Under the pieces are notes generated by a model that worked only from the letters and a program-made list of their open reading frames with translations, did no database searches and was not told the origin of the DNA. This document shows positions 49,342 to 61,080 of a DNA stretch of 62,000 nt, in pieces. The stretch's first letter is position 1. Every line of letters begins with the position of its first letter. Made by a program: the position numbers and the translations under genes. This stretch comes from Glandiceps talaboti (lineage: Eukaryota > Hemichordata > Enteropneusta > Spengelidae): the NCBI RefSeq assembly GCF_964340395.1, contig NC_135553.1, positions 20,789,449 through 20,851,448 on the forward strand, read 5' to 3'.

Positions 49342-52065
49342 TCAGAAACATTTTCTGTGAACGATCGACGGACCATACTCGTCGTAATCCTCCTTACTGA
49401 TCCACATATGCTGGAAGGTTGATAATGAAGCTAAGAGGGATCCACCAATCCACGTGGTGATGTTACGATCTGGTGGCGCAATCACTTTAACCTTCATTGA
49501 GCTTGGTGCTAAAGACGTCATTTCATTCTGGAGCCGGTCACCAATACCTTGGTACATGGTATTACCACCAGACAGCACAGTGTTGGCGTACAGATCTTTA
49601 TGAAGGTCGACATTGCACTTGTTTATGCTACTGTGCAACGTTTTGTGAAAACCATAATGTTCGATACCTATGGACGAAATAAGAATACACAACTATAGAA
49701 TCGCAACACTGCAAAGCAATATTTTGGGATTTTGTGAATACAGCCTTTCTAGAAACAAATGATTTACATACAGTGAATGCTGTCTACTTTCAAGGTAAAG
49801 GACGGTCACTTGATACTACAACCCACTTAAAATTAATACATGTGCTTGAAATAATAGATACTCTATTTCTGTTGGGTTACACGTGGTTAGAAGTTGAATA
49901 ACAGACAGCGATCAAACATGTTAGTTTGAAGATCTTCTACGATTTTTTGATCCGAAAAATCAACCATACCATTGATAGAGAAGCGAATTAGTTTGTGGAG
50001 GTGGGAGTGATTTGGGTGATGTTAGACTTTAGTTCAATTCTCTGACGTTAACCTCGCTTACATTTCTACTGTTAGTTATTTGCTGGTCTCCATTTTGAGA
50101 TGGTGGCGTGCATATCTATGGAAAACCTTTTTATCCGTGATATGTTCAATTCCTATGATGTTCATTGACCTCGATTGACCCCATTTAAATGTACAGCAGA
50201 CAAATACATAATTTCAAACATAGAACAATTCACTACAATATATTAGAACACCTGACAATACTAGACGTTTTCTTACCCATCAACGTTGGTTGAAACAAAA
50301 CCTCAGGTGTCCGAAAGCTCACGTTGCCAATGGTGATGGTGGTACCGTCTGGTAGCTCGTAATAACTTTTCTCCAATGATGAACTGCTGGAGGCAACTTC
50401 CAATTCACGTTGGTAGTCCAAAGAAACGTAACAGACCTTCTCTTTGATGTCATGAAACAGTTTATTTTCCGCTGCAATAAGTAAATATATGTAAATAGTA
50501 TAATAGGTGTACTCGATACAAGTCGTATATAAACCGTGATATTTGTTTTCAGATATTGGTATGTGTTTCCCTCTTTTAACAACCAAGTATTCGACGTCAT
50601 CGACGAATCATGTCATAAATTTATTTCTTGATCAAAATTTAGAGCTCGAAAGAAACTATGGATCCGATACAAAGAAAGAGTCGAATGTCACTTTGTTATG
50701 GCATTTCTGTGAATCAAATGATACGTTCTTTGTGATACTACACGACTCTGATATAGTCCTACTTGCAGACGGTGTACGGGACGCCATATTGACAACGTCC
50801 CTCAACAAGGTGAGGGACAATGTCAGAATCGAGTCCTGACTTACTCCGTCTGCAAACAGGACTAGTGACACTTATGGTCAAATAATATTTATGCTATGTT
50901 CCGTGGTCACGTAATCTGATTATATCTAGTAGGTCTGACCTGAGAAAAGTACTGAGTATCCACTCTCGCTAAGTAACTTCACAAGATATTCCATCAAACG
51001 TCTGCCATTCAAGTCCAGTAATTTAAGCGTAGCGTGTGGCAAAGAATATCCTTCGTATATCGGTACAAAATGTGTGCCACCATCACCGCTATCTACAACG
51101 ATACCAGTACAACGACCAGAGGCATATAAAGACAGCACTGCTCCGATGGAAACAAACATTGCTGGTGTATTGAAAGTTTCAAACATGGTCTGAAAAAAAA
51201 TGTTAAAAGGAACGATTAGTGAATATTCATAATTACGACATACTCAAATGTTTGGTCGTACGTACGTCCATGTTGTCATAATTTACTTTACCTGTGTCAT
51301 CTTTTCTCGATTTATTTTAGGAGTCATCGGTGCTTCTGTCAGTAGAACTGGATGTTCTTCTGGTGAGACCTGTAATTCGTTGTGGAATATGTGATGCCAA
51401 ATTTTTTCCATGTCATCCCAGTTTGTAATATTCCTGAATTCAATGGGATATTTAATTGACATAATACCCCTTTTACTTTGTGCTTCGTCACCAACATACA
51501 CATCTTTATGATTACTACCACCAGTCACCTATAATTATAAAACATACGAATTAGGGCCAATGATACTTCAGATGTATAAAGTTAGCTTCTCAACGACAAT
51601 AAATACAAAGTCGGTTACTTTCACAAATCAAGGTCGAATATATGACATTTTCTCCTTGATAATCGTAATTTCATATTAATCTAATAATACGTGAAAGAGG
51701 AACACCATTCCAGGAAATATAGGCATTTTCATATACTATGGGTTCTGGAAAGTCATTTCATGATTTCACATCACCTGCAATTGATCTTGTGCCCTTATAT
51801 GGGGTTTCTTTGTTTTGGGCGATTGCATCATGGGAGTCATCAGAAATAATATATTCACGGTTGCACAATGAATATTCATGACTCCTGAGTGCTTATTCGC
51901 TTCAATGAACAGAATTTTGAGAAGCTATAAATATGGACTTACCTGCTGTTTAGGCCTGCCGACAATTGAAGGAAACACAGCACGGGGAGCATCATCGCCG
52001 GCAAAACCTGCCTTACACATACCGGACCCATTGTCTACAACCACTGCAGGGATATCTTCGTCCAT
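49342..52065 (-). CDS. Actin B, divergent but intact (376 residues), lacking His73
   Basis: Exons 51943-52065, 51292-51528, 50940-51189, 50277-50471 and 49342-49667 use the same four intron sites as actin A with good GT-AG signals, giving 376 residues. [37 protein letters not shown] and HRKCF are intact, so ATP binding is probable. Odd features: [10 protein letters not shown] replaces PIEHGIITNW, removing the methylated His73. The D-loop ([11 protein letters not shown]) is one residue shorter and lacks Met44 and Met47. One-residue insertions occur in KLLDLNG and SYYELPDG. It is open across five exons, so it is not an obvious pseudogene, but it may polymerise poorly or have a special role. Confidence 0.93.
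50754..50864. mobile_element. Short MITE family alpha, copy 4
   Basis: 111 bp with ends TAGTCCTACTTGCAGACGGT and, reversed, TAGTCCTGTTTGCAGACGGA, in actin B intron 3. Same family as the three copies at 8.0-8.6 kb. Confidence 0.88.
51692..51870. repeat. Dispersed repeat zeta, partial copy (actin B intron 1)
   Basis: AAAGAGGAACACCATTCCAG, GGGTTCTGGAAAGTCA and GGGCGATTGCATCATGGGAG match 46148-46310 in actin A intron 2. It lies in a different intron, so it inserted independently and is not part of the gene duplication. Confidence 0.75.
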
Positions 52066-52161
52066 AGTGAAATTCGATTTTTATAGCTTACTATGTCTAT
52101 GACCACGTATCTGTAATTTTTTTCTGCAATCAAAGGGGAACATAGGTGCAGTTGAGTCTAT

Positions 52162-52191
52162 CATGGAGGTAGAATCACTTCTACCTCCATG
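52162..52191. repeat. 13-bp perfect hairpin upstream of actin B
   Basis: CATGGAGGTAGAA, loop TCAC, TTCTACCTCCATG. About 100 bp upstream of the actin B start codon. Confidence 0.85.
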
Positions 52192-53846
52192 AGTGTGTCT
52201 ATTTTGGCTGTTTTTTGCGTAGGGGACTCAAAAAAAGGTCATTTTCGGCAATCCTGTATATATCAATCGCGGAACCTCTCTATAATAGAGTATAGAATAT
52301 AGTTATATGGAAATGGGTTACTAGTAATCTGGATTAGAGGGCTGCTGTACACTGAGGCAAGGCATTGTGGGAAATATACAAAACTAGAAGCTTCACACCT
52401 ATTTAAAAAAAATGACCATCCAATGCTGAGGCAAGCTCCCAACATTGGTTATTTCTAATAATGCCATCACCTAGTGTCAAACAGGCCTCTTTATAAGCTA
52501 GATTTGTCAAGTATTAAAACTATATTTTAGATTTAGGATATAGGATATTTAGGATTCTTAAAATGTGAAAATACTTGACTTGTTGGGGTATAAATTTAAG
52601 AAAGCAGTGTCGTCTTTGTTCACAAAAAGATATGTAGGCTTAGGTGAGTAGCCTACTGAAAATGAATGCTTGTTCGCTCAGACAACCACAATATTTTCAC
52701 TGGAAATAAATAATCAAATAATTAGACTGTTACATATATTGTTAACCAGCTCAGTGGTCGATATTATTAGTATCAATAATTATATACAGTACAGAAACGT
52801 TGAAATTGTGATTACCGTTGAGGGCACTGATGTTTGGTTGCGGACCCGAAATCGTGTATACAAGAACAACAAATATGTGTACCAACAGGTAATGCAATAC
52901 TGGTTCACGGTGAACGATATTACGAGTACGTTTTTGTACTAACGTTCCAGTTACAGCTTTAATATCATAAAAATGCTATCGATGGTTAGGTCAGTTTGTC
53001 ATTATTGGAGCGGGACATTGACCCGGAAAATAGCCTCGGGATAGTCACGACACTAATTATGTCAACATGCAGTTACTGCTCCATACAGACAGAGTGTGGG
53101 ACTCGATTCCAGTCACAAACAATCGTCGTAAACCTCGGCCTTTTTTACGGCATCGCCCAAGACGTACCGCCAAACGGCGTTATTTCGTTGTTTCGCAGTG
53201 TCGCGGAAGAAATAAATAGCTCTGCTTTGCGAGAATAGTCCCTAACGAGACGTAAAGGGTCATTCGAGGCCCGATTTACACCGCGATGGACAACAAGACC
53301 CAATATTTTCATATTGGTACGCCCACGGCTTCGGCACTGGACATATCAATGTCATGGAAGTATAACCCATACTATAGGTAAAAACTTTCCTACCTCCACC
53401 ATACTTTCGTGACATGATCGATGCAGTCAGGAACTATACTGTGTTCTGGGAGGTAGGAAGAACTGACTGTGTTTCTACCTAGCCTCCATGCTATGTTGTA
53501 GCACAGACGTAATTGTCTGTGGTTATAGTTTGTACATGTACATTTTAAGATCGATAGTCACTTACCATTCTTCGACTTGACGTGGACACTATGACTGTAA
53601 TTACTAATACAGTACTTCGCACGTTACGTCGTGGTCGCATTTTATGTGCTATCTTGCTATGACATAGTTTCCCTTTCCGCCAATGACGACATTTCAGGGT
53701 GGTGACTCAGTCGTGTTACGTACTATACCATATAGGCGTCTATGGCACTGCCACTACAGTCGGCAAAACCCCTGAATCACGTGATCTTATGAAAAGGCAT
53801 TCAAATTATTTCGACCTTGTTTACATTATGCAGTGTGTTGTGACAC
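52192..53846. other. Intergenic between actin B and actin C remnant
   Basis: No gene supported. A block at 53125-53165 (ATCGTCGTAAACCTCGGCCT..TTTACGGCA) resembles 14440-14480 in tepsin intron 7, marking another dispersed repeat. Confidence 0.5.
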
Positions 53847-54233
53847 TAGACTCTCTCACAGTCCTCGGAGCTTCGCTTTACTAAAATTGACGCTAAATGA
53901 ATTATTTTGTATTGTACCGATACCATCTACATAACGTACGCCATCGTACTCGAACAACCTTGTACTGTGCGCCCTCATCGACCACATAGAGATATCTGTT
54001 CGTTGACGTGTGACTGCGACGCTCCGTATTTTCGCGAAGCCCGGGGCTTCGCGATAACACGGAGCGTCGCAGTCACACGTCGACGAATGGTTATCTCTAT
54101 CATGGTCGATGAGGGCGCAAAGTACAAGGATATTCGAGTAGGGTTTATAATTAGCTGGCATCGGTACATACAAAATAATTCGTTTAGCTTTAATTTTAGT
54201 AAAGCGAAGCTCCGAGGGCTATAAGAGAGTCTA
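53847..54233. mobile_element. Foldback element epsilon, copy B (387-bp palindrome with 10-bp target duplication)
   Basis: Ends TAGACTCTC and GAGAGTCTA. The arms match to the centre, a GC-rich core CGCGAAGCCCGGGGCTTCGC at about 54033, through TCGGAGCTTCGCTTTACTAA, GAATTATTTTGTAT, GCGCCCTCATCGACCA and GTGTGACTGCGACGCTCCGT. GTTGTGACAC flanks both sides exactly. No coding potential. Shares the arm sequence (TTGTACTGTGCGCC.TCATCGAC) with copy A. Confidence 0.93.
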
Positions 54234-54453
54234 GTTGTGACACATACTAGACAATGTACCGTCACTATTTGATGATTTATTGGGGTAGGGCCGGATCGAG
54301 GAATTGCTATTACATTAAAAAAATAAAATAAAATAAGATTCTCAAAAGTTAATACTAATTAATTGTTGACAAATGTTGAAACAAAACAAAACACTGATAT
54401 CAATCAAATTACTTAGATTAATGACCTGACTAAAACAAAGACATTTCCTTACC

Positions 54454-55920
54454 CAATAATGCGGGTTGAAATAAAACTTCAGGTGTGCGGAACCTTTCGT
54501 TGCCAATGGTAATAACGTTGCCGTCTGGTAGTTCGTAACTTTTCTCCAATGATGAACTGCTGGCGGCGACTTGTAATTCACTCTCATAGTCTAAGGCTGT
54601 GTAACAGAGCTTCTCTTTGATGTCACGAACGATTTCTCTTTCAGCTGTAAAAAATAAATGTTACATTTATATATACAAATGATATCATATTTTGCTTGAT
54701 ATTTGTGTACTCTTAATAATCTGGTAGTTGTAAGAATTCAAACACTGATGATCACATGAATTACATTCTACGGTTTATATGAAAATCTTTCTTTATGCAA
54801 ATGACCCGTTAATGTTTGTAGGAGGTGTAACCAAAACCTTATAATTTCGTGCGATCCTCATCGTAAAGGAAAATTTGCATCAATCAATTCATAAGAATTG
54901 ATGCAGGAGTATTATCCAAAGACAGACACCACAAGCACACAGATACAGACACAGACACAGACACAAACACAAACACAAACACAAACACAAACGCAAACGC
55001 AAACACAAACACAAACACAAACACAAACACAAACACAAACACAAACACAAACACAAAGAACAAAATTATGAGATTACCCTTCGTCACTGAGGACAAAGAT
55101 GTCTTGAATAAACTCTCACTATTTTCTCATACGCACAGCGTGGTAAAACCAGCTGAACTTTAACCCCATCCAACAAATACGTATGCCATGGCATGGTATT
55201 CCTACATTGATATTTCTAAGAGTATACAAATACAAGTGCTATCTGGGTTTTTGAACTTGCTTATAGTGCCCAAAGTTATCAGTTACTAGTATCTTCAACA
55301 ACACTATCACACTAAACTAACCTGTCGTAACGAAACTGTATCCCCTCTTACTATCCTCATCAGATAGTTAGTCAGATCACGACCAGCCAAAAAAGTCTAG
55401 TCGAAGTAATAGCATGTGGAAGAGAATAGCCATCGTATATTGGTACAACGTGTGAAACCGGCACCGTCACCGCTATCCATCACAATACCAGTGGTACGAC
55501 CAGCTGAGTACAGAGACAGCACGGCTTGGATTGACACGTACATAGCTGGCGTGTTGAATGTTTCAAACATAATCTAGAAGAACGAGAAATGTAAACCGGT
55601 TCACAATGTTGTGGCAAGTACTTTTGACTTTTGAACGAACAACTTCAATATAACGTTATGTATTCTTTGACGATGCCAGATAAATAGAACACTTACAATT
55701 ATATATGAAGCAAACACGGTATGAACTAAACTAGTTACAAGTCATATACGTCCGTTTTTTTGAATGTGTGATGCCAGATCTGTTCCATGTCACCCCATTT
55801 TGTTACAGTTCCATGTTCGATGGGAAGACCGGGGCCGAGACCAAATATACGTCTGTTGCTCTGTGCTTCGTCACCGATGCTAGAGTCTCTGTTTTGCATA
55901 CTAACCATGGTGGGCTAGAA
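54454..55920 (-). pseudogene. Actin C remnant (exons 2-4 only, frameshifted)
   Basis: Exon 4 (about 54454-54646) is intact, reading [15 protein letters not shown] and [13 protein letters not shown] with good splice sites. Exon 3 (about 55320-55572) begins [20 protein letters not shown] and [12 protein letters not shown]. It then has extra bases near 55455 and 55395 that shift the frame into a stop. Exon 2 (about 55760-55920) reads [18 protein letters not shown] and IWHHTF but is cut off after WHHTF. I found no exon 1 or exon 5 in the expected places. Where readable it is closer to conventional actin than A or B, so it decayed after a period of constraint. Confidence 0.9.
54941..55057. repeat. 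(ACAAAC)n microsatellite
   Basis: Hexamer array beginning with (ACAGAC) variants, between exons 4 and 3 of actin C, matching in motif the array in actin A intron 4. Confidence 0.96.
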
Positions 55921-55923
55921 CAA

Positions 55924-57109
55924 AAGATAAGGTCTAAAGGAATTGTTTGGTTCCGGTTACCCAATCCCACCTAGATTTTTTTCACGCCAAGCCTACACTT
56001 TTTAAAAGTATTCTTGAAAAAAATATAACATCGCGCGAAAATTGTGGTCTCGTAGGAAATAGTGGATGCAGAAACTGACATAAAACTGTTCTTCCAATCC
56101 GTATTCGCTGTACATCTGTTGAGAAGAAACCAATAGCCAGAGACCAGAGACTATATGGAAAACAACGGAAAACATAACTACCTGAACTAGCTAGACAGTC
56201 ACATATAAAAAAAAAATATAATAAAAAATCTACCTACCCTACCTATTCTAAAATTGAACGTAATCGGAACCAAAAAATGTTTTTATTATTTCTGGAAGAT
56301 TTTTGAAAACTTTGCGTAACCTTAAATTTGTGACGACGAAGCGAATGGGAAACTGCTATTGCTATACGACATGATGTTTACAAGATCATGTTACAAATGC
56401 ACGGACCAAATTGCAAACAATTGCAATCGTGGTCCCCCTCCCCCATTTCATTTCATTTCGATTAGTGAAGTCTACACAAGGCAATTGACTGAGAACTTGA
56501 CACGGCTGGTTCGAACAGAATGTACAATGCACTAGATGTCACAATATCGAAACATAAACACATTCACAGTGTTACTGGAGGCAACCGAGCTTTATCAAAT
56601 TCATTTATTTAATTAGGCAACTGGCCTCTTTATATCTATATATTTTTTAAAAATTAGTTATGAATAGCTATAACTTGTCGTAATATTGATGTGATAGTAT
56701 AGTAATACTGTTCATTGGCCATTTCTGAGCCTAACTAATATCTCCTAGTCTCGGTTACCCAGACTCTCGCCGCTGGGGGCTCTGCCTACGAGACCTCCCC
56801 CAAGCGAGAGTCCTAGGGAAACTATTTTACTACCATTATCACCATCATCATTATTAGTGTTATTATTAATAGCTGTTGTAAACTACTACTACCACGATAA
56901 ACACAACGTACGCCAAAACTCAGGTAAGTTTTTTTTTATAATCTTGTGGTGTGAAACCTTCTTTTATACATGTCAATAAGAACGACCAATAATAGACAAA
57001 TATTTAAGGCGAAACTAAATAAAACATTATTTTTTGAGCGGATAGCCACATCTTCTTGACCCTTTATACTGCCTCTACAAGTTTTGTTTATTTCTATTCA
57101 TTTCATTTT
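55924..57109. other. Gene-free interval with one small inverted repeat
   Basis: No gene supported. At about 56745-56822 CTAGTCTCGGTTACCCAGAC and TCTCGC are partly mirrored by GCGAGAGTCCTAGG, probably a very short MITE. Confidence 0.5.
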
Positions 57110-57139
57110 CTACATCGATGGATCGATCCATCGATGTAG
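57110..57139. repeat. Perfect 30-bp palindrome
   Basis: CTACATCGATGGATC followed directly by its exact reverse complement. Confidence 0.93.
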
Positions 57140-57344
57140 CATGCGGAGTTTCTGTATATTTATGATTAAAGTTTCCACCGACATAATCTCCATCACTATT
57201 CACAAAAGATGTTGTTATATCTCGTACCCCTAATTCAAATTAGCCATAATTTTCATGAACGTTTTGTCCATGGACTTTGATTAGTTCATCGGAAACTATT
57301 TTCACTTAAAATCAGATTGTGGAAAGGCGGCGAATACCCGAAAC

Positions 57345-57425
57345 AAAACACACGGCACAAAACGATGGAAATAGCGGTAAATAAAGATCTGACCTCTTTC
57401 ACCACATCAGATTTTAATCAGATTA
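57345..57425. mobile_element. Half copy of the 18541-18770 TIR element
   Basis: GATGGAAATAGCGGTAAATA...CTCTTTCACCACATCAGATT...TTAATCAGATTAGGA matches the right arm of that element; no left arm is seen. A (GCT)n/(ACT)n run follows at 57497-57537. Confidence 0.7.
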
Positions 57426-58276
57426 GGACCACAGCGCACAGCTGCTCATTCGCTTTTTCGAATGTAGTCGGCACTGCGACTCCTGCCACGGTCGCTGCTG
57501 CTGCTGCTGCTACTACTACTACTACTACTACTACTACCTTATATGTTGAAATGAGTACTTGACAATTAAATCACAGACTTTCAGGTATGGAACATTTGTC
57601 AATGACGGGGCGTTTATCAAGAGCAATGACTATTTCTTTGACAACTAGTAGACTTTTTCATCGGAAAATATGAGAAATACTGAGATTGTGACTCACGAAC
57701 GGATGCCGGTTATACATAGAATTCGGCCATGGATACGCTAAAAAAATAACACTGGTAAAACGTCAAAAATATGGCGACAGTCATTCAAAAATTCTATCAA
57801 TAATTACTAACCGTTTACCGTTTATTTGCCATAGAAAGAATGAATTTGTCAGTATGCCATACACATACAGAAATTGACAAAATAGAGAAATTGCACAACA
57901 CATCTGTATAGAATACAATTGAGAGTTCTATGGCCGGAAAACAGGGAAAAGCTAAAGTGTAGCTTGTAAAAATCTGTTTCCCGAGTTTGGTACTTTACAA
58001 TTCGTAGTACAATTAGAAATAATGAGGACTTTCTAAAAGAAGAATGTAAAATATCAATACAATTGCTCTACAGTAACTATGAAGTACGGAATAATTATAA
58101 AATACCGTATTTACACAAGAAAAAAAATTAGTTCAGTCAAAAGATATGAAACAGGTGGAAGGAAACATATAATAAAACTATACTTATACTTTGGAATGTT
58201 GCAACATCTGGTAAAGTTTGATGCATCCACAGGCCAAAATTTGATAAGACTGGTAATGTCTACAGAATATGCAGGT

Positions 58277-58612
58277 TTATTGTCTGATAAGAAAGTACTC
58301 TTTAATTGCTGATTTGAAAGCATTTCTGTTGGTGATGTTACGTATCGTTTGAGGTACGTCATTCCAGATTTTACCACCATGAGAGTACTGGCTAAGAGTG
58401 AACGTTTTCCTTGGTATGGAAATATTAAGTCAATGAGCGAGAGTTTGGTGCTATGTGATTTCCTAAAACCGTACTGTTCCCTATGCAGGATATTGAAACT
58501 GTCAAGAAAATGTACCAACTGCTTGTTTACAATTTTCTCAAAACGTTTTCTAAGAGATGGGAGGGTAGAATTGAATTATTTCACTGCGGTGCGGTGCGCA
58601 ACTATCACATAC
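58277..58612 (-). mobile_element. Internally deleted LINE reverse transcriptase remnant
   Basis: The 5' part (58612 to about 58455) reads LPSLRKRFEKIVNKQLVHFL and LHREQYGFRKSHSTKLSLID, the start of a jockey/CR1-type reverse transcriptase. The next part, one frame away (about 58435 to 58277), reads YSHGGKIWNDVPQTIRN and NAFKSAIKEYFLIRQ then a stop, which is the C-terminal block of the same kind of protein. The catalytic core, normally several hundred residues, is missing. Confidence 0.85.
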
Positions 58613-59269
58613 GGAGGTTTTTACGATATCGATGTTAGCATGTTTACGTACGCTTAGCGGCTGTACAAAAGGTGATTTGTCCAAACAAGCTGTATTTGTT
58701 CACTTAGTCTGACTGTTTACACTCAGTCTGATGATGCTGGTCGATGTTCGGCAATCCATGAATTGAACAGGAAAGCATATGTCACAGTTCACACGTGTTT
58801 TCACTTTTTAAATGACACCCACAATAAGTCTAGTACTTGATGCAAACTATATATGTTGATGTACCTGTGTACGTGTAGCGGCGCATTGTTGTTGGTATGT
58901 TTTGTGCCAGAAAGCGATGGGACTGGGTGTGAGGATTTTTTATCCTCTGTTACCTTTGATGGTCATGTCCAATATTCGGAAAATGATCAATTAAACCGAA
59001 ACCGTATTTCACATGTGCCTTATACATGTATATATCACAACAGCAACATCGTAACTGTACAGGTAGTCTTGCTGCTAGACGTTCGGGCTTTCTTTCGATG
59101 CTAAAACTATAAGCGAACGAAGTTCGCATGTGAGGGCCTGCCCATCCTCGATAGCGTTGTTCGGCTGTGTGTCGTATTTTATCGGAAGAACATCCGAGGG
59201 CTAGCTGATAGACTACTGTACAGGTTGATGTTTGCAAACAATTTCAACGTAGTTCAGAACATATACTAT

Positions 59270-59325
59270 ACTTCTGACGTCAGAAGTGTAGTAATATGAA
59301 ATGTATCGATCGATTTCATATTACT
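59270..59325. repeat. Two adjacent palindromes (18 and 36 bp)
   Basis: ACTTCTGACGTCAGAAGT (perfect, containing the CRE core TGACGTCA) is followed after 2 bp by a near-perfect 36-bp palindrome from AGTAATATGAAAT to ATTTCATATTACT centred on ATCGATCGAT. Confidence 0.9.
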
Positions 59326-59371
59326 GTACTTTGATGTCACAGCCTTGAAATATGAGGGTCTATGTATATAA

Positions 59372-59422
59372 TAAATAATAATAATAATAATAATAATAAT
59401 GATGATGATAATAATAATAATA
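59372..59422. repeat. (AAT)n/(GAT)n microsatellite
   Basis: Trinucleotide run with a GATGATGAT interruption. Confidence 0.96.
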
Positions 59423-60202
59423 CCATGTTAGTATTATACCTGCGTCAACAAAATAACCTATGATCAGCATAACTCAGTCACAACTTAGAAATAGCAGCAA
59501 GTGTGTGTAGTAAAAGATAAACTACACACGAGACAATATGTTAGTATGTTGAACAAATAGACCACATACTTTATTCAGTCAAAGCCCTGATTTTGGCCTC
59601 ACAGCCTCATTCCAAGCAAAATCCTGTGCTAGATGCTCACAAGTCCACGGTCAAAACCCAAGTATCTAATCTCCGATACTTTCGGTTGTTACAAAAATAA
59701 ATCAAACTGAGCCAAGCATAGGAGATGAGCTTATAGGTCATTCACAGGCCTTTGCAAGATAGGCCATGGTGGCACTCTATTTCCTGTCTGTGTGTACTTT
59801 GGGGGGTATGCATGGTAAAGCTTACTTGATTAATCATAGAGAATTGCTGCTTTCCTCGATGTCTGAACAATACGAAAAACATCCCTGATTTACATTTCTA
59901 CAGGATACCAAGGGACAAAGCGTTTAAGAAACGATACTGTAAGGTGATGATACCCCCAATTTGAGCGAGGGCGCTGTATTCCCAATTTCCTGTTTGCAGT
60001 CTGAAATGGTGAACGTCATGGAAACAAATGACAGTAAACTTAAATTTGAAGGACATGAAATATGAACTTGTATTCTTAAGATATAACCCACGAAGTGAAA
60101 AATCATTGGTTATGCAAATTCCTCATTAAAACTAAAAGCTACATCAGTAGGCATTAATATTCATTGGATATTTACCAAAATGTAATCATTTTTTTTTTGT
60201 CA

Positions 60203-60386
<184 letters not shown>

Positions 60387-60672
60387 CGACAAAAGTAAAA
60401 GCGAACGTTTTGTTGCATACGTTTATCTGTTTTACTATACTGGTTTGTGATATCAACCGGTATATGTATTGCGAAATCGATAAAAAAAAACATCAAAGAA
60501 ACAAGTGTAAAATTATTTTCATAACTATAAGTGACCGATTACACATATTCAATTTTATAAATTATATTCATCGATCCTACCATTTGAATAACTTGTTCTG
60601 TGAGATGAATCAATTTCAGTGAAACATCTTTTAAAATTTACTAACCTTTTTTTTTTACACCAGAGATTTGCG

Positions 60673-60784
60673 ATGAAACAACGGACATTGAATTACATGG
60701 TGATTTGTGGTACATTATTGTTGCTGGGGTGGATAGTGTTATTTCTGGTATACGGAGGTGATTCAGAAGCATACATAACACCGA
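60673..60784 (+). CDS. Probable first coding exon of a type II membrane protein (partial)
   Basis: After a T-rich tract and CAG at 60663 the sequence AGATTTGCGATG opens a frame of 37 codons plus one base, ending at a good donor CCGA|GTGAGT. It reads MKQRTLNY, then a hydrophobic run of about 20 residues (MVICGTLLLLGWIVLFLVY), then GGDSEAYITP. A short basic N-terminus before a single hydrophobic segment is the layout of a signal anchor, as in Golgi glycosyltransferases and sulfotransferases. No further exon was recognised before the window ends, so the family cannot be named. Compositional chance is the main alternative. Confidence 0.5.
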
Positions 60785-60835
60785 GTGAGTGAGTTTTATT
60801 GCGTCTAAATGTGCATATATTATCTTCTCAGTGTT

Positions 60836-60895
60836 GGTTGGTTGGTGGTTGGTTGGTTGATTGATTGATTGAGAGACCGACCGACCGATAGATGG
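60836..60895. repeat. (GGTT)n/(GATT)n/(GACC)n compound microsatellite
   Basis: Short tetranucleotide runs that shift motif along the array. Confidence 0.9.
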
Positions 60896-61080
60896 AATGG
60901 CACTTGAATAAATGAATGTATGTTTTGATTCGTAGATGGGTTTTATTCCGGTTAGTTGACAAATTACTAGCTAGATAGACGGAACAGTAAAAACAGTCTA
61001 TCGAAAATGGTGAGTTGAGGCAGAATTTTTTCTTTATTCTCAACAAACACGTCACCCAGTCTACTATTTATGATAGTTAC

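Noticed and set aside
53856-54265. Overlapping ~100-codon frames on both strands
   Set aside because: They arise from the palindromic arms of foldback epsilon, which give the same peptide on both strands.
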